Below, one piece after another: positions 9,651 to 17,835 of a DNA stretch of 64,000 bases (the first letter of the stretch is position 1; each line of letters begins with the position of its first letter). A program made the position numbers and the translations under genes. The notes beneath the pieces were generated by a model. It was not told the origin of the DNA and made no database searches. It saw only the letters and a list, made by a program, of their open reading frames with translations. The stretch is taken from NCBI GenBank assembly GCA_029850535.1, contig JARCRU010000111.1, forward strand, positions 1-64,000, read 5' to 3'. This DNA comes from Actinomycetota bacterium (GTDB lineage Bacteria > Actinomycetota > Acidimicrobiia > Acidimicrobiales > RAAP-2).

Positions 9651-11050
9651 TACTTCTCCCTCAATAGTTCACGAACGACCTCACGGTCGTCGAAGGCCAC
9701 GACGCTCTCGGCGAACGTCTGCGTGGTCTCGTGGCCCTTACCCGCCACCACCACCACGTCACCCGCCCGCACCGAGTCCAACGCCCGGGCGATCGCTGTG
9801 CGCCGATCGATCTCTCGAACGACGTGAGCCGAGGCGACGACCCCGGCGACGATGTCATCAATAATGGCATCTGGCGACTCGTGACGTGGATTATCCGAGG
9901 TCACGATGGTCACGTCGGAGAGTTCGCTGGCGACGCGACCCATCACGGGTCGCTTCGCCGTGTCTCGCTCTCCCCCGCAGCCAAAGACCGTCACGATCCG
10001 GCCTGAACACATCGATCGCACCGAGCGCAGAAGTCGTTCGAGTCCCTGGGGGGTGTGGGCGTAATCCACCACCACGGTGAACTCCCCGTGGTGCACAACT
10101 TCAAAGCGGCCGGGTACGGGAGTCACGTCGGCCATCGCCGCGGCAACCGCCGCGTCATCCGCTCCCAACTCAGCGACGATGCTCATCGCCATCAGAGCGT
10201 TGTCAATGTTGAAATCACCAATGAGTGAGGTGTTGACTAGGTGTCCACGCCAGAAAAAGACGGTGCCCCCCAACGTACTCGTCACGTCGTTCGCGTCACG
10301 TCGTGACACTCGCACGACGGACAGTGACGTCGATTCGGCGAGCTGAGTCCCGTAGGGATCATCCACCCAGATCACGGCGCGAGCCGCGAAGTCGGGTTCA
10401 AAGAGTTGAGCCTTCGCGGCGAAGTACGCCTCCATGGTGTGGTGATAGTCGAGGTGGTCGTGGCTCAAGTTCGTGAACGCCACCACCGAGAAACGCGTGC
10501 CCTGGACGCGACGTTGGTCGAGCGCGTGGCTGGACACCTCCAGGGCGACGACGGACCGGGGACGTTGGGGGTCGAAGTCGGCGCGCACTCGAGCGAGGGT
10601 GCGGTAGAGCTCGGGGGGAGCGGGTGTCGTGCGCTCATTGGTCAACGTGCCGATCATGGCGCCATTCCACTGCAGGGCGCGCGCCAGTTCAGCCACCAAC
10701 GTCGTGACGCTGGTCTTGCCGTTGGTGCCGGTGACGCCAATCAGATCAATGCTCGCCTCGGGGTGCCCGCTCACGGTCGCGCTGGCGTGGGTGAGGGCGC
10801 GGTGGATACGCGACTCGGTCAGTACCACCACGGGTACCGACGCTTTGACGTTGTGCGTCGCCACGACGGCCACCGCACCGCGATCGATGGCGTGGGCGAC
10901 GAATTTCGCGCCGTCGGTTGTCGTTCCCGTCAACGCGAAGAACAGCGACGGGAACTCGCACTGGCGCGAGTCGACCTCGACGCGATCGACCTCGATGCTC
11001 GCGGTGAAAACGTCGAAGGATTCGTCATCGAAGATGTCCCCGAGTTGCAT
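9650..11050 (-). CDS. murE: MurE, UDP-MurNAc-tripeptide synthetase
   Basis: A 466-residue Mur ligase adding the third stem-peptide residue. P-loop GVTGTNGKTSVT is near residue 104, EVSSHALDQRRV near 174, FTNLSHDHLDYHHTMEAY near 192, and the substrate motif SDNPRHESP near 386. DNPR is the signature for meso-diaminopimelate, so an mDAP wall is inferred. ATG 11050 overlaps the ftsI stop as TGATG. It is followed directly by mraY, with murF missing from the usual slot. Confidence 0.96.
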   Translation of the reverse strand: MQLGDIFDDESFDVFTASIEVDRVEVDSRQCEFPSLFFALTGTTTDGAKFVAHAIDRGAVAVVATHNVKASVPVVVLTESRIHRALTHASATVSGHPEASIDLIGVTGTNGKTSVTTLVAELARALQWNGAMIGTLTNERTTPAPPELYRTLARVRADFDPQRPRSVVALEVSSHALDQRRVQGTRFSVVAFTNLSHDHLDYHHTMEAYFAAKAQLFEPDFAARAVIWVDDPYGTQLAESTSLSVVRVSRRDANDVTSTLGGTVFFWRGHLVNTSLIGDFNIDNALMAMSIVAELGADDAAVAAAMADVTPVPGRFEVVHHGEFTVVVDYAHTPQGLERLLRSVRSMCSGRIVTVFGCGGERDTAKRPVMGRVASELSDVTIVTSDNPRHESPDAIIDDIVAGVVASAHVVREIDRRTAIARALDSVRAGDVVVVAGKGHETTQTFAESVVAFDDREVVRELLREK

Positions 11051-12894
11051 CAGGTCACGTCCGACGAGATGCTCGCACTGGGACCGGTGAGGGGCTTGAC
11101 GATGGTGCCGCTCGAGGGAATGCCGTAGTGGCGCAGCGCGTAACTCATCACCTGCTGGAACACCGGCGCCGCCGCCGAGCCACCATAAATGGTGGTCTGG
11201 GGGCGCTCGATGACCACGATCATAGAGAGCACCGGGTTCGACGCCGGGGCGTAACCGACGAAACTCGCGTAGTACTGCCCGGCGAGAAGGAGATCCTTGC
11301 CGGGATACGGGATCGAGGCGGTCCCGGTCTTGCCCGCCACCGTGTAACCCGGAATGATGGCGTTGGTCCCGGTGCCCGTCAGAACGACTTGTTGGAGCAT
11401 CGAATTCATCGTGGCCGCGACCTTAGGACTGAGCGCCTGACGCGTCGTGCTCGACGCGGCGGCCCTGGTCACGCCATCGGGTTCGACGTAGCCACGCACG
11501 AGGCGAGGTTCGACGAAGACACCGCCATTGGCGATCGTGTTGTAGGCGTCGAGGACCTGAATGGGCGGGACGGCGTCGACCTGCCCGATGGGCAGCGCCG
11601 CCTGGTCGCTGGCGTACCAGTGCGCGGCGTCGACGAGTAGACCCGCGGTCTCGCCCGGGTAATTGATGGACGTCGTCTGGCCGAACCCGAGTCGCTGGAC
11701 CTGGGCCAGGATGCCATTCTCCCCGACGCGCTCGCCGACCTCGTAGGTACCGATGTTCGAGGACTGCGCCAGGATCTGTGTCGCGCTGAGGTGCTCGAGA
11801 CCGTGACTCTCGGCGTCGTGGAATAGCCGACCACCGACCATCACCGAATTGGGGATGGTGAACACGCTGGTGGGGGTGATGTCACCCGCCGCCAACGCCG
11901 CCGAGAAGGTTACGACCTTGAAGACCGAGCCGGGTTCGTAGGCCTGAGTGAAGGCCAGATTGTTGATGGTCTGCTCGATGCCGGGTACTCCCACCGAGGT
12001 GCCCCAGGCGGGAACCGGCCCCAGTACGCCAGCTTTGGTCGCGGTATTCACGAGCGACGCGTCCGCCAGGATCTCTCCGGTCTTGACGTCCATGACGAGG
12101 ACTACGCCGGTCAGGCCCCCGACCGCACGCAATTGCGTGGCCAACGCACGTTCGGTGACGAACTGCAACGGCGCATCGATCGTGAGCTCGAGACCGACCC
12201 CGGGCTGCGCTGGCTTGATGACACTGCTGTAGGTGCTGGGCAGCGCAACCCCCGACGACGAGATGAATTCACGAGTCACCCCCGTCAAACCCGCCAGGCT
12301 GGACTGGTACTGGTACTCCAGTCCGGTCGAACCCACCCCCGAGGCGTTGGTGCGCCCAATCAGGGACTCGGCCAGCGTGCCATTGGGGTAGGAACGACTC
12401 GATGCGCTCTGGACCACGATGCCCGGGAAGTTGCCGTTGGCGATGGACTTTCCGTCGCTCAAGTCGAGCTGACCGTTCAAGATTACGTATCCGCTTCCGG
12501 GGCCCTTCTTCGAGAGCAGGGCCGTCAGAGTGGCCACGGGTACCTTCACGAGACCCGACAGTGCCTGCGCCTCTTGAACCGGCTGGGAGATCTGCATGTC
12601 GTCGGCCACCACGAGCGACGTAGGTTCAGAGATCGCGAGCGTCTGCCCGTGGCGATCGTAGATTCCCGCCCGCAGCGCGTTGGTGGTGAGGTCGCGACGA
12701 ACTTGACTCACCGACAACTGGGCGTAATGCGCGTGATTAAAGACCTGCAGGGCTACGAGACGCAGGCTCAGGGCGGCGAAGACCACGATGAAGAATCCCC
12801 GTACCAATTGAAGGCGGCGCGGAGAGAACGCCGGACCCGAGGGTCGGCGCTGGGATTGTCGACGCGCGTGGGTGGGAGATGCGTGTGAACTCAC
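11050..12894 (-). CDS. ftsI: FtsI/PBP3, septal class B transpeptidase
   Basis: A 614-residue class B penicillin-binding protein. A short basic cytoplasmic tail is followed by a membrane anchor at about 33-50, a pedestal domain, then the transpeptidase with SVFK near 320, SSN near 378 and KTGT near 519. No PASTA repeats follow; the chain ends in a short Ser/Thr-rich tail. GTG 12894 overlaps the ftsL stop (GTGA). It crosslinks septal peptidoglycan with FtsW. Confidence 0.97.
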   Translation of the reverse strand: MSSHASPTHARRQSQRRPSGPAFSPRRLQLVRGFFIVVFAALSLRLVALQVFNHAHYAQLSVSQVRRDLTTNALRAGIYDRHGQTLAISEPTSLVVADDMQISQPVQEAQALSGLVKVPVATLTALLSKKGPGSGYVILNGQLDLSDGKSIANGNFPGIVVQSASSRSYPNGTLAESLIGRTNASGVGSTGLEYQYQSSLAGLTGVTREFISSSGVALPSTYSSVIKPAQPGVGLELTIDAPLQFVTERALATQLRAVGGLTGVVLVMDVKTGEILADASLVNTATKAGVLGPVPAWGTSVGVPGIEQTINNLAFTQAYEPGSVFKVVTFSAALAAGDITPTSVFTIPNSVMVGGRLFHDAESHGLEHLSATQILAQSSNIGTYEVGERVGENGILAQVQRLGFGQTTSINYPGETAGLLVDAAHWYASDQAALPIGQVDAVPPIQVLDAYNTIANGGVFVEPRLVRGYVEPDGVTRAAASSTTRQALSPKVAATMNSMLQQVVLTGTGTNAIIPGYTVAGKTGTASIPYPGKDLLLAGQYYASFVGYAPASNPVLSMIVVIERPQTTIYGGSAAAPVFQQVMSYALRHYGIPSSGTIVKPLTGPSASISSDVT

Positions 12895-13376
12895 CGCTGC
12901 GTCCTTGATGTGACCGGCGCGTAACCTGAGAACTTCGGCAGGGGCAGGATCGCATCAAGCGACGTCGTGGCGGGAACCTGAGTCACCGACGTGGGATTCA
13001 CGAGGTGCAGGGAATTGGCCTGCGTCACCACCACGCTGGGCGTGGAGAGGTTCGTGAGCGAGCTGACTTGATTGGCGTACGTCGATTGCGCCTGGAGTAC
13101 CTGGCTTTGCAGTTGGTGCAACTCAACCTGGCGATTGGTCTCGAGCATCGAGCCAAAGAGTGACACCATGACGGCGGCGACAACGATGGCCACCGATTTT
13201 TTGACGACGGAGATTGACGCCAGACGACCCTGACTCGAGGCGTGGCGCGGCCGCGTCTCACGACGGGTCGTTGGCGTAGTGGCGCTTCGCTTCGCGGGCC
13301 GCACGCGCGTCGGCGCGGATCCCGTTCGCGAGCGAGGAGTGACGATGTCACGGCGAGGGAGACTGACGACGCTCAC
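12891..13376 (-). CDS. FtsL-like division protein
   Basis: A 161-residue bitopic protein in the ftsL position between rsmH and ftsI. A basic N-terminus leads into one membrane helix (SVAIVVAAVMVSLFG) and a short coiled coil (ETNRQVELHQLQSQVLQAQ), then a region with TPSVV and a Pro-containing tail. This is the FtsL layout, although the sequence itself is poorly conserved. GTG 13376 overlaps the rsmH stop as GTGA; a longer open frame to 13529 lies inside rsmH and is not used. Confidence 0.83.
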   Translation of the reverse strand: MSVVSLPRRDIVTPRSRTGSAPTRVRPAKRSATTPTTRRETRPRHASSQGRLASISVVKKSVAIVVAAVMVSLFGSMLETNRQVELHQLQSQVLQAQSTYANQVSSLTNLSTPSVVVTQANSLHLVNPTSVTQVPATTSLDAILPLPKFSGYAPVTSRTQR

Positions 13377-14314
13377 GAGGACACCTTCTGAGCCGTGCGC
13401 AGCCGCGCCGACCGCGCGCGCGGGTTCGCTTCGATCTCGCTGGCACTCGCTAGTTGCGCACTCGCCCGGTGCACGAGAACCCGTGGTACCGCGCCGCACA
13501 CGCAACCCAATTCGTAGGAGCAGTGACACCCACCGGTCGCGGCTTCGTGCAGTACCGCCTTGACGGCGCGATCTTCGCCCGAGTGATAGGAGATCACCGC
13601 GAGCAAACCCCCCGGGGCGAGGACGTTGAGAGCCGCTTCGAGTCCGAGCTCCAACTGATCCACCTCATCGTTCACTACGATGCGCAGCGCCTGAAATACT
13701 CGCGTGGCCACGTGGCCACGTCGTCGCGCCGCCGCGGGCACCACCCTCTCAACGGCCTGCGTCAATTCATCCGTGGTCTGAGGCTGACGTTCCAGAATGG
13801 AACGCGCGATGGCTCCGGCGAAGCGGTCTTCGCCGTTGGCGCGCAAGAGGCGCACGAAGTCGTGTAAGTCGGCCGTCGCCAGGTACTGCGCGGCGGTAAT
13901 GCCCTGGGTCGGGTCCATGCGCATATCGAGGGGGGCATCAGCGCGAAAGGAGAATCCCCGACGCGACTCATCGAGCTGGTGCGAGGAGACACCGAGGTCC
14001 ATCAAGACCCCGGTAATGGGGTCGCTATCAAGAAAATCGGCCTGTTCGGCCACCACCTCAGCCATCGTGGCGAACGTGGCGCCCACAATTCGCACCCGAT
14101 CGGCGTCGTCCGCCAAGCGAAGTGCGGCGGCGGCACGCGCCTCGGGGTCACGGTCGATGCCGATCACCCGTCGAGCGCTGGAAGCGGCCAGGAGCGACGC
14201 CGTGTGTCCGCCCCCGCCCAATGTGGCGTCCAAAAGCACCCCAGCGCTCTGTCTGGAGAAGAACTCGAGGATCTCTCGCTCGAGAACTGGCTGGTGGTAG
14301 GTGTCCTGGGCCAT
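13373..14314 (-). CDS. rsmH: RsmH, 16S rRNA (cytosine-1402-N4) methyltransferase
   Basis: A 313-residue enzyme with the MraW N-terminus (YHQPVLERE), SAM site LLDATLGGGGHT near 28-38, and MDLGVSSHQLDESRRGFSF near 105. The C-terminus carries ISYHSGEDRAVK. It methylates C1402 in the ribosomal P site. ATG 14314 with AAAGG eight bases upstream gives a family-normal length; the open frame extends to 14431 without homology. Confidence 0.96.
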   Translation of the reverse strand: MAQDTYHQPVLEREILEFFSRQSAGVLLDATLGGGGHTASLLAASSARRVIGIDRDPEARAAAALRLADDADRVRIVGATFATMAEVVAEQADFLDSDPITGVLMDLGVSSHQLDESRRGFSFRADAPLDMRMDPTQGITAAQYLATADLHDFVRLLRANGEDRFAGAIARSILERQPQTTDELTQAVERVVPAAARRRGHVATRVFQALRIVVNDEVDQLELGLEAALNVLAPGGLLAVISYHSGEDRAVKAVLHEAATGGCHCSYELGCVCGAVPRVLVHRASAQLASASEIEANPRARSARLRTAQKVSS

Positions 14315-14427
14315 CTGCAGCCTTTCAATCGCCGAACGCGGTGGGCGGGCGGAGAAAAGTGCCCTCTCGCGATCGGCGATTGCCAGGCTGCGCATGGTCC
14401 GCGGCCGGTACTGCGTTCTTCCTTCTT

Positions 14428-14850
14428 TCACTCGTCACTGCCTCGAATAAACGCCACCTCGGCGGCACTCACCTGATCGGTGTAGCGCTGGGGATTCCAC
14501 AGTTCAATGTGATCGAGGTTGCCGGCGACGATGACGTCACCCTCGAGCCCAGCGAAATCGCGAATCACTGTTGGCAATGCAAAACGACCCTGTCGGTCCA
14601 CCTCCACCTCAGAGGAGTTGGTCGCCCAAAAACGCGACTGACGACGTTCGTCCGCCGAACCGTGTCGTCCGGCGTCGAGGTACTCGGCACTCTTACGAGC
14701 AAACTCACCAGGAGTCCAGAGCGCGACGCAGCCGTCCATATTGGGGCTTAAGTGTCCCCCGTTCTCGAATTCCCGACGGAACCGCGCGGGCAGGATGAGT
14801 CGACCCTTGTCATCCAGCGAATGCTGAAACTGGCCGACAAACAACACCAT
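14428..14850 (-). CDS. mraZ: MraZ, transcriptional regulator of the dcw cluster
   Basis: A 140-residue protein with two SpoVT/AbrB-like halves: DDKGRLILPARFR at about 13-25 and DRQGRFALP near 84-92. MraZ forms octamer or dodecamer rings that bind arrays of TGG-containing repeats and autoregulate the cluster. Such an array lies directly upstream (14870-14922). ATG 14850 has AAGGGG nine bases before it. The last five codons plus stop run into the extended rsmH open frame, but not into the chosen rsmH start. Confidence 0.97.
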   Translation of the reverse strand: MVLFVGQFQHSLDDKGRLILPARFRREFENGGHLSPNMDGCVALWTPGEFARKSAEYLDAGRHGSADERRQSRFWATNSSEVEVDRQGRFALPTVIRDFAGLEGDVIVAGNLDHIELWNPQRYTDQVSAAEVAFIRGSDE

Positions 14851-14869
14851 AAATCCCCTTCGTGATTCA

Positions 14870-14922
14870 CCACTTTACTCCATTTCGCACCACCATACTC
14901 CACTAGGCACCACTGTCTACCA
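14870..14922 (-). promoter_or_regulatory. MraZ-binding repeat array, six TGG boxes at exact 10-bp spacing
   Basis: On the minus strand TGG occurs at 14922, 14912, 14902, 14892, 14882 and 14872 (first base of each), exactly 10 bases apart. The boxes alternate roughly GTGGTG and RTGGAG. Experimentally studied MraZ operators are direct repeats of this kind with one helical turn of spacing. The array ends 20 bases before the mraZ start codon. A TTGACC at 14944-14939 just upstream could be a -35 element, but no well-spaced consensus -10 was found. Confidence 0.85.
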
Positions 14923-15003
14923 AATTGTGACAATTTTGGGTCAAAAGTCAGACCGCGCGACGTGAGGGAGCTCGTCGGCGCCAATGGTGAGAGTTCTCGA
15001 CGA

Positions 15004-15038
15004 GGTGAGGTGAACCGGTGAGGTGAACCGGTGAGGTG
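15004..15038. repeat. 13-bp tandem repeat, about 2.7 copies
   Basis: GGTGAGGTGAACC is repeated head to tail in the short spacer between the mraZ upstream region and the lplA-like stop. It has no coding sense on either strand and is probably replication slippage; a role in separating the two operons is possible but unsupported. Confidence 0.8.
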
Positions 15039-15052
15039 CTGCTTGGGTGGGG

Positions 15053-15712
15053 CTAGGCAATCAGGAAGAGCTGGCGCACGTCAACTGGCGCCGAAAGTTC
15101 CACCAGCGCCGAGGTCACATCGTCACCCTCGAGCCCCAGGGTCTCGAGGGTGTGGTGCTGGAGTGCTTCGTACAGACCATCGGGCACCGCATTGAGGATC
15201 TCAAGGAGTGGCGTCGAGGAGTGCGAGTGGAGCACACTCGACACGAAGACCCCCTCGCGCACGCGCCACTGAGTGACCCCAACGGCCTTTCGACCATCGA
15301 CGAAGACCTCGCCGGGCCCGCGACCCGCGAAACACGCCACGCGCCACGCGCGATCGCCCTCGAGTCCGCCATGGTGAACGCGCACGTCGCGCTCGAGTCG
15401 TGCGTCAAGCACCTCACACCACCACTGGCCGACTCGACGTGACGTGACGTGCACGTCGCTGGACCACCGCGGGTCGTCGGCCGGCAACCACCAGTCGATC
15501 CACACGTCATCGGGTTGCAGGAGAACGAGGCCTCCCCCACCTCGGCGCCGACGCAGTGCGGCGCGGGGGCGTCTCTCAGGGTCGAGGACCTCCAGGGACT
15601 GACTGCCCCCGAGGACGAACGTCGGTTCCGAGGTTCGCACGATCATCATGGTCGGCGACGTCAAACTCCGCACTACCTCGTAGTCGTACAACTCCTCGAG
15701 GTCATCCTTCAC
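15053..15712 (-). CDS. Lipoate/biotin-protein ligase-like protein
   Basis: A 219-residue member of the LplA/LipB/BirA catalytic fold. RRRRGGGGLV at about 54-63 matches the RRxxGGG motif that binds the acyl-adenylate. The preceding VLGGSQSLEVL is also family-like. The accessory C-terminal domain of classic LplA is not recognisable, so it may be an amidotransferase-like or divergent ligase; substrate unknown. GTG 15712 overlaps the HNH stop (GTGA); the reading from 15817 overlaps HNH by over 100 bases and was rejected. Confidence 0.72.
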   Translation of the reverse strand: MKDDLEELYDYEVVRSLTSPTMMIVRTSEPTFVLGGSQSLEVLDPERRPRAALRRRRGGGGLVLLQPDDVWIDWWLPADDPRWSSDVHVTSRRVGQWWCEVLDARLERDVRVHHGGLEGDRAWRVACFAGRGPGEVFVDGRKAVGVTQWRVREGVFVSSVLHSHSSTPLLEILNAVPDGLYEALQHHTLETLGLEGDDVTSALVELSAPVDVRQLFLIA

Positions 15713-16215
15713 GAGGCGCGCGGCAAAAACGGTGCCCACAGCGGATCGGGATCGGGGACGTGTCGCCAACGCCACCACGGACCATCGGGTATCTTCGGCT
15801 CGAAGTGCATCCGCCAACCAATCTCTTCGAGGAGCCGATCACCCTTTTGCATATTGTGACGACGACACGCCGCGACGACGTTGGTCCACTCGTGGCGACC
15901 ACCACGACTGCGCGGCACGACGTGATCAATGGTGTCGGCGTGCTCGAGGCAATAAGCGCAACGATAACCGTCGCGCAGGAGTAGCGAGCGTCGCGTCAAC
16001 GGAGGGGTTCGCACCTTGGTGGGAAGTCGCACCATGTCGTGGAGGCGCACGATGGAGGGGATCGTCACGCTCATCGAACTCGAGTGACACACGGGTGGTT
16101 CGTCGGCGGTGGCGATGGGCTCGGCCCGTCCCGCCAACAACAGCACGACCGCACGGCGCTCGCTCACGAGCTGCAACGGTTCGAAGGTGGCGTTAAGCAG
16201 AAGGACGCGCCCCAC
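15709..16215 (-). CDS. HNH endonuclease family protein
   Basis: A 168-residue protein. The N-terminal half (VLLLNATFEPLQLVSERRAV) is the conserved beginning of a widespread actinobacterial HNH family. The nuclease motif runs CAYC near 91, TIDHVVPRSRGGRHEWTNVV near 103, then RRHNMQKGDR. Family members are often chromosomal housekeeping genes of unknown role rather than homing enzymes. It is coupled to the downstream ligase-like gene and nine bases after the small gene upstream. Confidence 0.88.
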   Translation of the reverse strand: MGRVLLLNATFEPLQLVSERRAVVLLLAGRAEPIATADEPPVCHSSSMSVTIPSIVRLHDMVRLPTKVRTPPLTRRSLLLRDGYRCAYCLEHADTIDHVVPRSRGGRHEWTNVVAACRRHNMQKGDRLLEEIGWRMHFEPKIPDGPWWRWRHVPDPDPLWAPFLPRAS

Positions 16216-16224
16216 GGGTAAAAA

Positions 16225-16476
16225 CTACCGTCTCACATCTTGCAAATCGGACCACTTCGCCACTGCCACCACGTCGCGCGGGCTCACGTGACCGTCGACA
16301 CCGTTCACCGTCGTCATGCGAAAGTCCCAGTAAGAGTCGGGCGCCAGTGGCAGCCACGGCCGGTGTCGCCACCAATTCTCGCGACGTAGGCGCCACCCCG
16401 CGCGCACCACCCGAGGGATGTCGCGAGGGTGCACGATCAAGTATCGCCCGAGTCCCGGCACCCAGTATCGTCTCAC
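16225..16476 (-). CDS. Small conserved-type protein of unknown function
   Basis: An 83-residue soluble protein rich in Arg and Trp (GWRLRRENWWRHRPWLPLAP), with a C-terminal VAVAKWSDLQDVRR. No recognised catalytic motif. GTG 16476 overlaps the ROK kinase stop as GTGA with GGTGAG upstream, which favours this start over GTG 16500. Position inside an overlapping gene chain argues that it is real. No function is proposed. Confidence 0.7.
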   Translation of the reverse strand: MRRYWVPGLGRYLIVHPRDIPRVVRAGWRLRRENWWRHRPWLPLAPDSYWDFRMTTVNGVDGHVSPRDVVAVAKWSDLQDVRR

Positions 16477-17345
16477 GGGCTCACCCGCCACGCCACACAC
16501 GCGGCACCGAGGATTGGACCATCCGATCCGAGTCCTGATCGTTGCACCACGAGATCGTGGGTGTACGCGATCGTGGCCATCTGACGAGCTGACGAATTAG
16601 CGGTGGCGAAGAAATCGTCGCCGAAACCTAACGCGACCGACCCCGCGACGTAGCAGCGATTGAAATCGAGCACCGCAGCCAGGGTGCCAATTGCGCGCCC
16701 GACCAGTGTCGCGGTGCGGGTACGCATCGCCGCGTCAGCGAATTCGGCACTCTGTCCGGTCATCGCGGCAATCGCCCAACCCGAGGCTTCAGCCTCCAGG
16801 CACCCGCGCGCGCCGCACGAGCATTGTCGTCCTTGAGCGACGACGTTCACGTGGCCGAGGTGACCGGCGTTACCCGAATCGCCGTTGACCAGGCGACCAT
16901 CGAGGACCAGGGCTCCACCGACGCCGGTGGAGACCACCATCGAAGCGTAATTACGAACGTTGCGTGCAGCGCCGAAGGCGCCCTCCGCGAGAGCGAGGGC
17001 CCGCACGTCACCCTCGACCTCGACGCGCAGTCGCGTAGCGCGCTCGAGTTGCGCTCGCAACGCAAAATCGCGCCACACCGGGATATTGAGCGGTGACACC
17101 GACACGCCCCCGGCGATCATTGGTCCCGCACACGCCACACCGAGATCGTTCAGCTCCTCATCGCCCTTGACTCGAGCGATGAGCTCGACGATCGCTTCGA
17201 AGAGCCCATCACCGGCACGCTGGACGTCGAGACGATCGCGCCGAACGACTTCACCTTGGGGCGTCACGACGGCCACTTCGGCCTTCGTCCCGCCGATGTC
17301 CAACGCGAGGCACGGAATGGCGTCCGCCATTCCGGGCAACGTCAT
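16473..17345 (-). CDS. ROK-family sugar kinase (glucokinase-like)
   Basis: A 290-residue ROK protein. The N-terminal phosphate loop is LALDIGGTKAEVAVV. The middle holds STGVGGALVLDG and GHLGHVNV, followed by the zinc motif CSCGARGCLEAEASG, diagnostic of ROK kinases. No helix-turn-helix is present, so it is an enzyme rather than a repressor; glucose is the most likely substrate but is not proven. ATG 17345 overlaps the DUF3040 stop as ATGA. Confidence 0.9.
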   Translation of the reverse strand: MTLPGMADAIPCLALDIGGTKAEVAVVTPQGEVVRRDRLDVQRAGDGLFEAIVELIARVKGDEELNDLGVACAGPMIAGGVSVSPLNIPVWRDFALRAQLERATRLRVEVEGDVRALALAEGAFGAARNVRNYASMVVSTGVGGALVLDGRLVNGDSGNAGHLGHVNVVAQGRQCSCGARGCLEAEASGWAIAAMTGQSAEFADAAMRTRTATLVGRAIGTLAAVLDFNRCYVAGSVALGFGDDFFATANSSARQMATIAYTHDLVVQRSGLGSDGPILGAACVAWRVSP

Positions 17346-17728
17346 TCGGACGAGCGGCGTTGACGCGACAACCAGTCGCGAAGAGAACGAACCCGCGGCC
17401 CGAGAGAACTCGGGGCGTCGCCCTCGGCGTGCGGATGCGTGATGTCACGCCAACCGGCACGGCCCATCAGACGAGCGTTTCGCTCGATGAGAATCGCTGA
17501 CGCAAACATCAACGCCACGCCGACCAAGCCGACGTAGACGTTCTGGGAGAAGAAGGCCAGCAAGATGGCGAGACCGACCACGAAACCGGCGATACCCCAT
17601 CGGACGCGACGGGTACCGTGAGAGTAGACGTTCGTATCGCGAACACTCTTCGCGAACCGAGGGTCCTGCTTAGAAAGGGACTCTTCGAGTTCGGCGAGAA
17701 TCTTCTGTTCATGTTCTGACAGTGGCAC
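17342..17728 (-). CDS. DUF3040 membrane protein
   Basis: A 128-residue protein beginning MPLSEHEQKILAELEESL, the DUF3040 signature, with a pair of adjacent membrane helices at about 45-85 and a polar tail. DUF3040 proteins are found almost only in actinobacteria and have no known function. It heads the five-gene chain running to the lplA-like gene. ATG 17728 with GGAGG upstream. Confidence 0.9.
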   Translation of the reverse strand: MPLSEHEQKILAELEESLSKQDPRFAKSVRDTNVYSHGTRRVRWGIAGFVVGLAILLAFFSQNVYVGLVGVALMFASAILIERNARLMGRAGWRDITHPHAEGDAPSSLGPRVRSLRDWLSRQRRSSE

Positions 17729-17835
17729 CGCACCTCCCTCCTCTTGTGTAGTTATCGTACCTCGTAACTTTCCCCAATGGTGCGGCGTTACGCAAGAGGC
17801 ACTCTGTGAAAACTATGTAAGAAAATTGTGATGAA

